Assembly: GCF_000003815.2 (NCBI RefSeq)
Contig: NC_049985.1
Coordinates: forward strand, 19,649,893-19,713,892
Direction of reading: 5' to 3'
Origin: Branchiostoma floridae
Lineage: Eukaryota > Chordata > Leptocardii > Amphioxiformes > Branchiostomatidae
DNA length: 64,000 bases
Shown: piece after piece, positions 50,779 to 62,200 of the stretch
Numbering within the stretch: position 1 is the first letter of the stretch
How the letters are laid out: each line of letters begins with the position of its first letter
Translations under genes and position numbers: made by a program
Notes under the pieces: model-generated
Database searches by the model: none
What the model saw: the letters and a program-made list of their open reading frames with translations, nothing else
What the model was told of the DNA's origin: nothing

Positions 50779-53700
50779 ATGGTGACTACGAGTAGAATCT
50801 TTGTACTGTCCATTATTTGGCTAGCTTTCGGAATCGTTATTGGATGCCCATGTACAGAATTGTGCACCGCCTCTATACCGGGATTTCAGACTCGCTTCTT
50901 GAGTTGCACTCGCCGCGGACGCTTCGAGAAACTCTGCGACACCGAAAACCCCATAAGGTCTGAGTATACGCTTATTCACAGTAAATCAGACAAGACACTG
51001 AAGCAGAGCTCCTTCAGGTTTTCTCGTCCGAAACTGTCCCGTCTCTTCATTAGAAAAACCTCCATCCAGCGCATAGATGCAGGAGCTTTCTCTCATTGGC
51101 CACTTCTTCGCATGCTGAGCTTAACATGCAATTCTCTTAGCTACATCCACCGCTACAGTTTTCAAGGGTTACAATATCTTGAAACCCTGGATCTGAGAAG
51201 AAATTGCTTGTCCTTAATCGTCCCGGGCGTATTTATGGGTCTTGTGAAGCTGAATCAGTTGTATCTTTCTCACAACAAACTCATGGCCATACCGATGATT
51301 GCCGTGGAAAGTCCGCCAAGAAGCGCCCTGTTTATTGACTTGAGTCACAATCGTCTGACATTCATGTCCAGCAGAGCCCTTGACCGAGTGAAAGGGGGCT
51401 TCCTACAGCTGGACCAAAATCCTTTTAACTGTGATGAAGGCTGGAAGTGGTTTTCTCGCCACATGGCCAACTCCTCGCGAATCTTGTGTTTCGAGTCTGT
51501 GACTTGCGGACCGCCAACGGACATGGCTCCTACTAGGGGGTCGGTTTCATCAGCACTAAACCACGAAGTTCGCGAAACGACCCTTCCTACAACTGCTACG
51601 GGCAAGAAAATAGAACAGTATACGAACACACCCGATGGAACCACGACTACGATGAATCATACACATAAGGTTTGTTTTTAAGTCTTTTACACTTTTGGTG
51701 AAGTCTGAAAAAGAACCAGCTGGCCAATGTGGCCACTTTTGGTGAAAAAGTAGATAATTTTCTATTAACCTTGTGATTATGATTATTATATTTCAGCCAT
51801 ACCATATATGGTATGGTGAAATATATTGTATTCGTAATGTTTCTTTCTTTCTTTCTTTCTTTCTTTCTCCTGTCAAATCTTCAAAGCGATTCATCTCCGT
51901 CGTTCCGTGACCGAATGACCTGAAATTTGGCACAAGGGTAGAGTGGGTCAATACCGAGGTGCTGTTTTCTCATTTTTTTCATATCTGCCTCTAAAATGAT
52001 TTTATTGAAGTTTAAAGGTCATGTTTTGACCAAAACGGTATATTGTGGCCCCCTGTTCCCTTGAATTACAATGGAATGACCTTAAATTTGGTGTAGATAG
52101 GCATTAGATGGTTGGTAAAATGATCCAAGTAAAATTTTGGGCATAAACTACTTTAAAATGCTTAATTTCAGCGCTTTTCTGAGGGGAAATTGGTTTTCTT
52201 TCGGCTTCCTGCCGTGAACTCCAGTGACCCCAGAGCCCACACGTGCCAGGTGCCAGCGGTCTGGGGGGAGCGAGAGATAATTACTTTATGGACGCCAGCC
52301 AATCAGCGACGAGAAAGGCGAATGCTAGTTAATATTCATAAGCGGGGCCTTGCAATCCCGTATATACACAAACAGATGCATATTACAGCCTTACAGTGGC
52401 CATATGGTCCCCTTTGCCGGGTTTGAAATTGTAGTTTGCGAGGATTTGGAGTTCAGACAGGGTCATTTGAGCGGTAGCGGACGGTACGCGTGCATTGAAC
52501 GTTAGTGTCGATGAATTTACCAACATTCCGCATGGCACTATCAATCATTTTCGGCAGATTTGGACAGGGAAAATTGGACGGCTTGCGTTTAGTTTTGATA
52601 CGTAAGTTTGACAGTGGCGAGAATGCATGTATTTTTCCCCGAACAAATGTACGTACTTCTAGTGTTGTTGTTGTTCTTTTTTGACGTAAACTTTGTACAT
52701 TCAAATTGTAAGTAACTTTAAACTGCCAGAGTTTGAGCCCAATAAAACACTCTCAATACCAGAGTATCACCACTGACCTCCGAAAAGAAACCCCCGAACA
52801 AAGTAGAAACACCTATCCTCCAGGTCTCGCACGCTACGAGCAGGAAACACTCAGACAAGATTACGTCCGATGGCTGATTGCATACAAAGTAAAACAATTT
52901 AACAGTGGTATGCAGGGGCATATACTTAACAAAGAATTCGAAGGAAAATGAAATATATAGATAAAGCCAAATCAAGTTAACTTGTTCGTCCTGGGATTTT
53001 TCAGAAAAGAAATGAAGCGACAGGGTGGTAAAATTCTTGTAAAATTTCGAGACGTCTCCGTTTATGTAATGGCTCATACAAAACAAGAAGAAGATTGAAG
53101 TTTTTAGCTTGAAAAAAAAAAAAACACTCCTACTACACAGTACCTGCACCTGACAATTATTAAAACGTATGCCCTACTTGGTTAAAAAAAAGTTCACTGC
53201 AATAATAAATGCACCCACATCACAAGGAGATTATGACGGTACTTAGACCTAGTTATCGAAGTGGAAATTGTTGAATGGCGTCATGTAATTTCATGACGAA
53301 AATCTTCTGAATGGAAGATGCGTTTTTTTTTTCACTCTCGGAAAAATAGGAGCTGCCGCAATTCTAAAAACCAATCAGTTATGCATAGGCGCTCCTGTGG
53401 AAGATTATATTCTTCCATATGGGCCCGGGGCATATTGGGCAAGCTCTGTTTTGACATGGAATCAATTCACAATATTAGTTCTCTTTTGGGGATAACTTAC
53501 ATTAAATATTGCATTTTTGCGCAGGGGTGACTTGGAACAGTCCAATGTTGCGTGGGAATGGGTATGGCTGAAATATGCTGTATTTGCACCCAAGCAAATG
53601 TCGGCCTTTCTAGTATTATTAATGATTTACTATTGAGAACCTTGTCTACAGTAATCATATTTTATTGTGATCTTCTTGGGTTGGCTTGCCTGTATTGTCA

Positions 53701-54878
53701 TTGTTCAAATCATATGTGTCTGAAGATGCTCATTCATATATCATTTCTGATGGTCTTAATACATTTCTATATCGGACAGCTCTTAAACTAACCAACATTA
53801 TCTAAAACTCACTCACTTACTTACTTACTTACTTGCTTACTTGATACTTGATCAGGTCTCCTCAAAACTTACCGATTTGAGTAATCGAATCTCATATCTT
53901 TATCCGTTTATATATTTCTGCAAAACATTTGTTGTACTACAATTTTTGTAGTCCTGTTCATACGACATCTAATTCTTGCAAATGATGTCGATTGATAATT
54001 TTAAACGTCACGCCAGTTTAGACTTCTTGATGACATTGTCTTTAACCCAGCGAGTTGAAGAGTTCAATGGAATGGAATCCCACGCGAAGACAGCTGTTGT
54101 AGGAGTTGCTGTTACAGTAGTCCTTGGCGCCCTGCTGTTCGCCATCAGCTGTGCTTTCATCAAAGTGCGTCTGGGTAAAAAGGCTGGATTGGCACCTGCG
54201 GCACGTCCTGCAACCGACACTGTCGGCCACTCCGAGAACGACTGCGAAGACCATCAATACGAGGACTGTTCGTACGACAGCCAGCCACACGTCTACGACA
54301 ACGATGAGGACTTGCAGGAAGGCGTCGTAACTGATGAGGACGACACCATGAACCACGTGTACGACAACTGGATGAACGACAACGACCATCTAGCAAGTAA
54401 GCCAACCGACCGCGTCGTCAGCAGCCCGGAAATTCCCGAGAACAAAACCAGCGAGGTGGTGGATCAGGACCCCGCTAGTCAAGAAGGCGCGCAAGACGGA
54501 GGATTTGAGCAGGAAGAAGAGCATACATCCGAAGCGTTTGCCGACGTAGCTACAGGAAGTATGGATGGCGGCAGCAACCAACAACGGGCGGAGGGCCCAC
54601 CTGCGATTCCTCTAAGGATGGCGGCGATGACTACAGACGGAGGTATCGCTGATGATGTCGGTACAGAAAACGTCTGCACCATGAAAGGAAACGACACGTA
54701 CGAAGCTGCAGGTACTGACACCAGCCGTGAGGAGCCGGGCGGTGTGTACTGTACGGGGGAAGCGCTGTCAGCACATCCTGCGACTTTTACTTCTTCAAAC
54801 AGGGTCAACAGCGCAAACAGTTTGTACGGAGCTGACGTTGACTATTCATACAACATAACAACGCCATATAACCAATAA
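50779..54878 (+). CDS. Leucine-rich-repeat single-pass membrane receptor
   Basis: Two exons, 50779-51669 and 54051-54878, joined in phase 0, encode 572 residues. Order: signal peptide 1-22; cysteine-rich LRR N-cap from 23 (CPCTELC); about five LRRs at 84-210 (RMLSLTCNSLSYI, LETLDLRRNCLSLI, LNQLYLSHNKLMAI, LFIDLSHNRLTFM); LRR C-cap NPFNCDEGWKWF with Cys237 and Cys243; Thr/Ser-rich stalk 255-297; membrane helix about 311-334; acidic cytoplasmic tail to 572. The tail has two pYxN (GRB2 SH2-type) motifs, VYDND (Tyr379) and VYDNW (Tyr401), and ends YNQ. The ectodomain is one exon, and the membrane and tail a second. AATAAA at 54947 may be the poly(A) signal. Ligand unknown; the paralogue group cannot be fixed by eye. 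Additional small exons in the 2.4-kb intron cannot be excluded. Confidence 0.85.
51670..54050. other. Intron of the LRR receptor gene
   Basis: Contains a (TTTC)n microsatellite at 51838-51868, a region with ATGACCTGAAATTTGGCACA and ATGACCTTAAATTTGGTGTA words (51910-52110), and an (ACTT)n tract at about 53808-53850. No additional exon is supported. Confidence 0.5.
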
Positions 54879-55278
54879 GGAAACAATCTCAGACGCAAAT
54901 ACAGCAAGACGTATACATACCAACCAAACAAACAAACAAGCCAGGAAATAAACAAGAAACAAAATCAGTAAGCAACCAGGAAACAAGCAACCAACATTAA
55001 GAACGGCAAAAAAGCATTAAGATATATTCTTCTAGGAGGATATATAAAAAAGACACAAGGACAATCCACCTTGGTACATTGATGCCAAACATAGTGATTG
55101 AAGCGATCGGTTTGAAGACTGAATAGGATATCGTCAGCAGAGTCGGAGCAAACGGCATTCAACGGCCCACTTACATAGAAAACGTTCGGATTACTTTTTT
55201 TTTAAACGGAAACCGTGGCGTTTGTTGTAACCATGATGTGAATCTATCCCAGATGCGCTTCAAAGCAATCCCTCGGCT

Positions 55279-55325
55279 GGATATCCAGAACACGTTGCAA
55301 GCAAAGGAGCGCGTTCTGGATATCC
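55279..55325. repeat. Short hairpin
   Basis: GGATATCCAGAACACG and CGCGTTCTGGATATCC form an almost perfect stem around a 15-nt loop. Confidence 0.7.
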
Positions 55326-55618
55326 GGCATGAGCTCCATTCGGCCGGGTGCATTCTGGAAAAGCAACGTGTTTGTCCAAAATGTGCACCCAGGGAGGGCA
55401 TTCACTTCGGAGTCGGGTAGACAATAGAGTCAAATAAAGTACGCACCATGACTTTGGCAACAAATTGAAGCACCAGTTAAGCATTGAAAAACTTTCAAAA
55501 AGCGCGTTTTTTGCTCGAGAAAATATGGAGGGAAGTTATGACGAATCAAGTCACAAGGCAAAACATGAAAAAAAGACACATTTATAAGAGACAGAAAGGT
55601 TGACCTTCACTATTCTCC

Positions 55619-55713
55619 AAGCAGAGGTTGGGTGGCGGAGATAGTAGAAGTCGGGATTTTTAGCGACTCGCTCTTCGGTCACTACTATATCTCCGAGACC
55701 CAACCTCTGCTTG
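55619..55713. mobile_element. 95-bp foldback element
   Basis: CAAGCAGAGGTTGGGT returns inverted as ACCCAACCTCTGCTTG, and pairing continues into GGAGATA...TATCTCC and GTAG...CTAC. Compact MITE-like hairpin with no coding capacity. Confidence 0.75.
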
Positions 55714-55782
55714 CAGCGTAGCCCTTCACAGTAAAGACTACTTTGTTGGTATTTAGTTTATACGACCTTTTCTGTGTTTTAA

Positions 55783-56040
55783 CCCTATACAGTTTGGGTT
55801 TTTTTGGCATTCCCTGGACTGGGGGCAGGGGGTGGGCTGATTGGGTCATTCGACCACCTATCCCCCCCTCTTCGTAATCTGAAAACGGCTTACTGTACGA
55901 TCACCAAATTTGCAGGGAGTGATGTGCTCTAATACGTTTTCTAATTTCTGAAATTTTTATATCATTATGACGTAATATGACGTAAGTATGACGTCATTAA
56001 TTATTTTTATTGCCTTAATCGGGAAATTCCCTTAATGCCT
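55783..56040. mobile_element. piggyBac-type element, truncated copy C
   Basis: TTAA then CCCTATACAGTTTGGG followed by TTTTTTGGCATTCCCTGGAC and ATGACGTAATATGACGTAA matches the start of copy B with many substitutions. The right end is missing; the sequence runs toward copy 2 of the segmental duplication. Confidence 0.75.
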
Positions 56041-56159
56041 AAATACGTACATCACACAAAATGTTAACAATAAAGCGTTATGGAAATAGGTTGGAACCTT
56101 GACAGGGTATGATTTCCAATAAGAAAGCAATTTGTACATGTATTTACCTTTCTTGGTCT

Positions 56160-57305
56160 TTATGAGATTTTCACATGCGTGGAATACCCAGACAACCGGA
56201 ATGCACCGATGCAATTGGCCCGGCAAATAAAATCAGAGAATCGCAAGGAATCTCAATTCAGACAGTGACATGTGCCTTTTGATTTTTGCACAAATAAATC
56301 TAACTAAAATATGAAATCGTAGAATTGCCTCGTGGCATATGTGCATACTGGAGACATATAAGACCGTCTACTGACGTCTTTATATCTCATATGCCGAATA
56401 TTTTACGACTGCTGTCCTAGATAACGATTATGAATATATATGAAGGAAAAGGCAATGAAAGCCCACAGAACAATCCATGAAACTTAAATTAAAGCTACAG
56501 AAATCAGTTGGCCGTAGCTACATGTGATTGGAACTTCATTGTTTTCCAACTCATGTATTTTAGGTTAAACTCTACCAAAAGAAAGCATGTTCATAATTTT
56601 CTTGTTTATTCTTATACAAGGAAAATATTGCCAAAAGAAGAGAACTTTTTGCATGTAAAACATTTTGTTTACTCGTTAAGAATCTCTTTTCCAAGTATTT
56701 TACTCTTGCAGCATGTTTTTGAGGCAAAATTCTGATATTTTCTTGAATATGATAAGACAGATGATCTTTATACACAAGAAAAAGAACTTGAATTTTTAGA
56801 CATTTTTGAGAGTAGGCATGTTGAGAAATGTTTTTAAGTTACGAAAATTAAGAAAGTGTTCCTTGCTGTGACATCTTTATCCTCATTCATTATTTAATTT
56901 CTCAATGGACGAAAATTTGTCCACAAGATTTAAAAAAATAGAAAAAAAAAACAATTAATGATCTTTTTGTTGTGCATTTGCTGCCAATGTAAAACGCGGA
57001 AGCATCAAATATCCGCCACAAAGCAGTAATCCACCCTGTTTGGGTATTACATTTCCCAGCGGAATGGTTATGTTAATTCATTTCTTGACAACATCGCTAT
57101 TATAATTTGTTTTAGTCTTTCCTCTATATTCATTAGAGTGTTTTATCTTCAAAATCGTTTTTCTCTCTTTTAGAAGCAAATCTTTTGTTCTTTGAACGCC
57201 GTTTTAGTAGTCTTAACTGTAGCTGTAGTAATCTATCTAATGCAATAGTCATTATTTTATTTTAAGAACTATTGCAGACAACAGGACTTGAGCGTTTAGG
57301 CAAGC
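56160..57305. repeat. 1.2-kb segmental duplication, copy 2
   Basis: Direct duplicate of 44535-45725, about 11.6 kb away. Shared landmarks include GTGGAATACCCAGACAA, AAGAAAGTGTTCCTTGCTG and AATATCCGCCACAAAGCAGT. Confidence 0.9.
56334..56395 (+). ncRNA. Candidate structured RNA hairpin, copy 2
   Basis: Same 62-nt stem-loop as 44732-44793; the only change, T to C, is in the loop, leaving every stem pair intact. Confidence 0.3.
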
Positions 57306-57921
57306 TCAGAGACTTTCAATTTACTTATGTCATATCCTGATGCAATTTCCTTGTACATAGACCAATACATCTCTACTGCTTTTCTAACAAGGAATCGTAT
57401 TGACAAAATTGATGCTAATTATATAACTCTGTATTATGTATTGCAGTATAATACTAGTTTGTCAAGAATTAAACTACTAAGCAAAAGTGGCATATGCATA
57501 GCGATTAGTAATCTTACATAAAACTCTTTATCATTGTCATGTAGAAACAACTGCATGTAGACATTAGTCTTGATGTTCTTTATATGTATCAAAATAGCTG
57601 CGTTAACCTTATTGGCCACAGTGTATCATAATCTTTATCATGTCATACCTGTGACGCGAAAACGTTCGATACGGGTGTTCCGGACCGGGTGATAACTTTC
57701 CGTACGGCCCGGGCTCTAAGTTGTATCACACGGGCTCCATTCGAATAAATCGAACCGTTTCGAGTGGGCCGAGTGTGGCTTCGTCGAAAATTCGAATACC
57801 TGATTCGGACGTTGGAACATTACTGTCGCAACACTTTTTTTCGAGGGCAACAAATTTGTTCAACTTCTGGCGCATTTCGCATCAAACCAGGGGTTTTCTA
57901 AGGTGGGTATGACATAAATAA
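57306..57921. other. Gene-free stretch
   Basis: AT-rich to 57640, then a CG-containing block (57645-57800) rich in TTCGA and CGGG words of unknown nature. No supported gene. Confidence 0.35.
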
Positions 57922-58062
57922 AATACAACACGGTGTATTCCGCATCACCCTCGATCCCAGCCCTCCCGCGGGTCGGATCACCCTCCGGCCTTCGGCCTTC
58001 GTGCGATCCGACCCGCGGTCGGGCTGGTACCTAGGCTGATACGGAATACACCGTGTTGTATT
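57922..58062. mobile_element. 141-bp foldback element (AATACAACACGGTG)
   Basis: AATACAACACGGTGTATTCC is exactly mirrored by GGAATACACCGTGTTGTATT. An inner palindrome GCGGGTCGGATC / GATCCGACCCGC surrounds a CCTTCGG loop. Confidence 0.85.
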
Positions 58063-58855
58063 CTATATTGAAACTCTTATAATTAATTTAAGAAGTGCAT
58101 GAAAATATACATTAATGTAGCTAATTTGCTACTGTGAAAGATAACACTGTATTAGTAAAAAACAACAGGAGCAACAATTTTCCAGTGTATTTTTTTTACT
58201 CAAAATCTCAAATTACGGGATTTCTTTACTCATTGTAATTAATGTACAGTAAGATCCGTTTACTTTGTAATGTATAATACCGATACAAAGGTATCATATA
58301 TAATGGTTAAGCCAAATGCAATTCATAAATGTGATATTTGTGATTAACTAGACAGGCAACATTTGTGAGCAAACACTGCATATTTCACACATTTCCTACC
58401 AGATGCAAAACTGGACTGTTGACTTTTACTTTACAACAAGTCAAATCCAGTGCCAGAACAAACATTATTTACTACTTTTCACTCAAACAAGATATATAAC
58501 AATTACCACCCAAAATTACTGCAATCGTTGTAGGATACAAATGAAAAGCGTCTCTATGTTTACGTTTACCTGTAACATAACATATGTTTGATTACCTACA
58601 TTTAAACACTGTAAACGTTGACACAAAAACCGTACTGCTTAGTAGCAGCCTCCTATAACTATAATTTGCAGTGTAATAAAGCAATCACCTCAGTCATGAA
58701 ACTAAATGTGGACCTCAAGAAGTAGTTTTTCAGTCACGTAAAAGACAGTGATCAGTTAAAGATTTGGATTTACCTAGAGGGTACGTGTACTCAAGAGTCA
58801 GTGATTGAAGAATTCTCCTATTGATAGACATCATCTAATAGTAATGACTCTCTAG
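58063..58855. other. Gene-free AT-rich stretch
   Basis: No supported feature on either strand. Confidence 0.4.
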
Positions 58856-59254
58856 TAGGGGTGGGTACCGGTACAGAAAATCCAGGTCGGGGTTCAGGTC
58901 CAGAGGATCAGGTCCAGGTCCGGACTTGAACCCGGACCTGATTCAGTATATGTGAAAACTTGTGAATGGACGATACTCAAAACAATGGTCCATTTCGCTA
59001 CAAAGAAATCTGTTTTGTGGAGTATTCGACTGCAAAACTTGGTAGAAATGACTACAGACTCTACTCTACTTCGCTCTTGTTATTTTCCTCGACCGGTAGG
59101 CCCCAACACGTGAGAATGCCTGATCATATAATCTGTTCATTCTCCAATAGGTCCAAAATCCGGTCTACCGAATTTTTCAGGTCCGGTTTTTCTGGACCGG
59201 TCCAATAAGAAAAACCGGTTTTGTACCGGTACATCGTGCCGGTACCCACCCCTA
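58856..59254. mobile_element. hAT-like MITE (TAGGGGTGGGTACCGGTAC), intact copy
   Basis: Ends TAGGGGTGGGTACCGGTAC and CCGGTACCCACCCCTA. Flanking octamers CTCTCTAG and CTCTCTAC agree at 7 of 8, a hAT-length TSD. It lies 31 bp beyond the stop codon of the minus-strand membrane-protein gene, so probably in its 3'UTR. Confidence 0.85.
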
Positions 59255-59284
59255 CTCTCTACGTTAATGTAGCATGCTAGCTGT

Positions 59285-62200
59285 TCAATATATTTCGCTT
59301 GTTTTGTTACATTTGCCTTGTGGTTGAACTGGTTCTTCTTCATCTCCATCCTGTGGAGCTTGGGCCACTTGTCGTTTTTGGTGTTTGCGTCTGTGTACCC
59401 AGTAGCCAAGCATCGCCAAAGAGATAATACCCACAGCACAGCCTACGCAAACCATTGCAGGGTTGAGAGGGTCCTTGTACCAAGCACCAGTAGTTTTAGT
59501 AGTCTTCTTTTCTGCAAGAAAAAATATTTTGGTGATTTATCTATTTTGCATATCTCATTATACAAATTAAAACAAAGAACATTACAATAAAAAAGAAAAA
59601 GACATGGCCGGGTGGGGGGATGAGAAGGCCATTTGGCTTTTCTCCCCCCCCCCCCACCCCACCCCATACACACACAAACTAGACAAATCAAAGGCTTAAG
59701 TACATAGAATTATACAAAATGAATGAAATGAAATAAGTTTTAAAAAACATGCCATGAAAAACCTTACGCCACACATGATCAAATACTTACAATAAGTTAC
59801 AAATCATAAAGAAATAAGTCAAAATTATACCAGAAAGCATCTACATGCATTATTTTCTGATCGTATACCAAAGGAAAGGCAGACAATAGTGCCAAGAAAT
59901 TAACGCAAATTGGGTGAAAGCAGTAAAACATATGATTTTGAATGATTTTATACTTCTGAAAATTGTTTCATAAGAAGAACAGGACACAAACAAGTAAATA
60001 TCAACTGTATATCTTACTCGAAGGGGTGCAGCCTTATGCTTCTAATGAAGTGTAGTCAATAAATCAAGAATAGAAAGGCAACATTTTCGAGAAAATGCTG
60101 AAAGTTTCCCTCTCAGTAATTTGCCTTTTGTCAAGCTACTCACACACAATACTATACCGCTAGGCTCGTCCCTGAGTCGTCGCCAAAAAGGGCATTAACA
60201 CAATTTATGCAACATTATTCATTCATTGAATTACTGCAATAATAAACATGTAACGTTAAAACCACATTTAAAAGTATATGAACGAAGACATTCAAGTATC
60301 GTATGGTTGCTTCCATTCAATCATCATTACACACTGAAGAAGAGGAGGAAAACACAGTAAAGCTTAAGCCCCGGTCACAAGAATCGTACGACGTCCTTGC
60401 GATGGCATATTACGCCTATCGCACGATGATCACAGTGGATCGCAGCTAAATCGTAAGCAAAATCAGCCATCGCAGAGCATCGGATGATGTTCAAAATTTT
60501 TCCAGCGTCGTACGATTTTTCACTTGTGTCTCTTCTGTATAGCCGTATGACCGTTTTTGTGCTTCTTTAACCAACAAAATGTGGACATAGCTGTTGAATA
60601 CCTTCCTATAGTATCTTTAACTGTAAAAACAAATAAAAAAAGACCATGACAACAAGAGTATTACAAGCAAAAGTTCAAATCAAGCGTGAGTACTGGTATG
60701 GTTATCTCGGCCTGCTTGCCGGCTATACGTGTCAGGCTCTTTCGAAGATCGTATCATGATATGCTATCAATAAAAAGATGCCATCATACAAAAATCATAT
60801 CATAAGCATTATATCATATATACTTCCGACTCATAGAGCCTGCCTTTATGTTTGATTTGTCCCCATGGTTATTACGATTATGGTAAACTGACCCAAGACC
60901 GACGAGAGCTGAGATTTGATCTAATTATAAACTCACGTGCATGAAGCGATCAAACAATTGTCTGCATCACCTGTGCGGGGCGCGCTGTTCTCTGGTTGCG
61001 ACTGTGGCAGTTGCGACTGATATATTTTCCCTTTTCGTCAATATCGACAATATCAGGGAAAACTGAAACCATCACAACATGCTAAAAATCCATAGATCTA
61101 AAACCTCATCAGTAGACAAAAAATTGCCGTAATGAAGTCTGCTTTGGGAGCAAATAAAATCTTACGACGATAGCGAAATTTTGAACATGTTCAAAATCCA
61201 TTTCAGCTCTATTTTCGTCATAGGAGGCTCCCCGATTTACTATGATTTACCTGCGATTGACGCAGGTACGCTCTAATGACCTCATCGTACGATGCACTAC
61301 GATCCTTGTGACCACGGCTTCATATATTTAAACCATTGCTTCCGATTCTTCCCCGACTTACGACGTACTCCGCTTATGCCGCACATAAAACCTCCATCGC
61401 AGTCAATCGTACGATTCTTGTGACCGGGGCTTAAGCTTAAGCCCCGGTCACAAAGCGCGTACGATTCATTGCGATTCCTTCCAATGCGCAGGATAAGCGC
61501 AGTGCGTCGTAAGTCGGGGGAAAATCGGAAGCAATGGTTTAAGTATATAAAGCCGTGGTCACAAAGCGCGTAGTGCATCGTACGATGAGGTCATAAGAGC
61601 GTGCCTGCGTCAATCGCAGTGAATCATAGTTAATCGGGGAGCGTCGTATGGCGAAAAATAGAGCTGAAATGGATTTTGAACATGTTCAAAATTTCGCTAT
61701 CGTCGTAAGATTTTATTTGCCCCCATAGCAGACTTCATTACGGCAAATTTTGTCTACTGATGAGGTTATAGATTTGTGAATTGTTAGCATGTTGTGATGT
61801 TTTCGGTTTTCCCTGATATTGTCGATATTGACGAAAAGGGAAAATATATAAGTCGCAACTGCCACAATCGCAACCATAGAACAGCGCGCCCCGCACAGGT
61901 GATGCAGACAATTGTTTGATCGCTTCATGCACGTGAGTTTCTGATTAGATCAAAGCTCAGCTCTCGTCGGTCTTGGGTCAGTTTACCATAATCGTAATAA
62001 CCATGGGGACAACTCGAACATAAAGGCAGGCTCTATGAGTCGGAAATATATATGATATAATGCTTATGATATGATTTTTGTATGATGGCATCTTTTTGTT
62101 GATAGCATATCATGATACGATCTTTGAAAGAGCCTGACACGTAGAGCCGGCAAGCAGGCCGAGATAACCATACCAGTACTCACGCTTGATTTGAACTTTT

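Noticed and set aside
52718-53149. 143-codon minus-strand ORF in the LRR intron
   Set aside because: Low-complexity AT-rich translation without domain, acceptor or donor signals.
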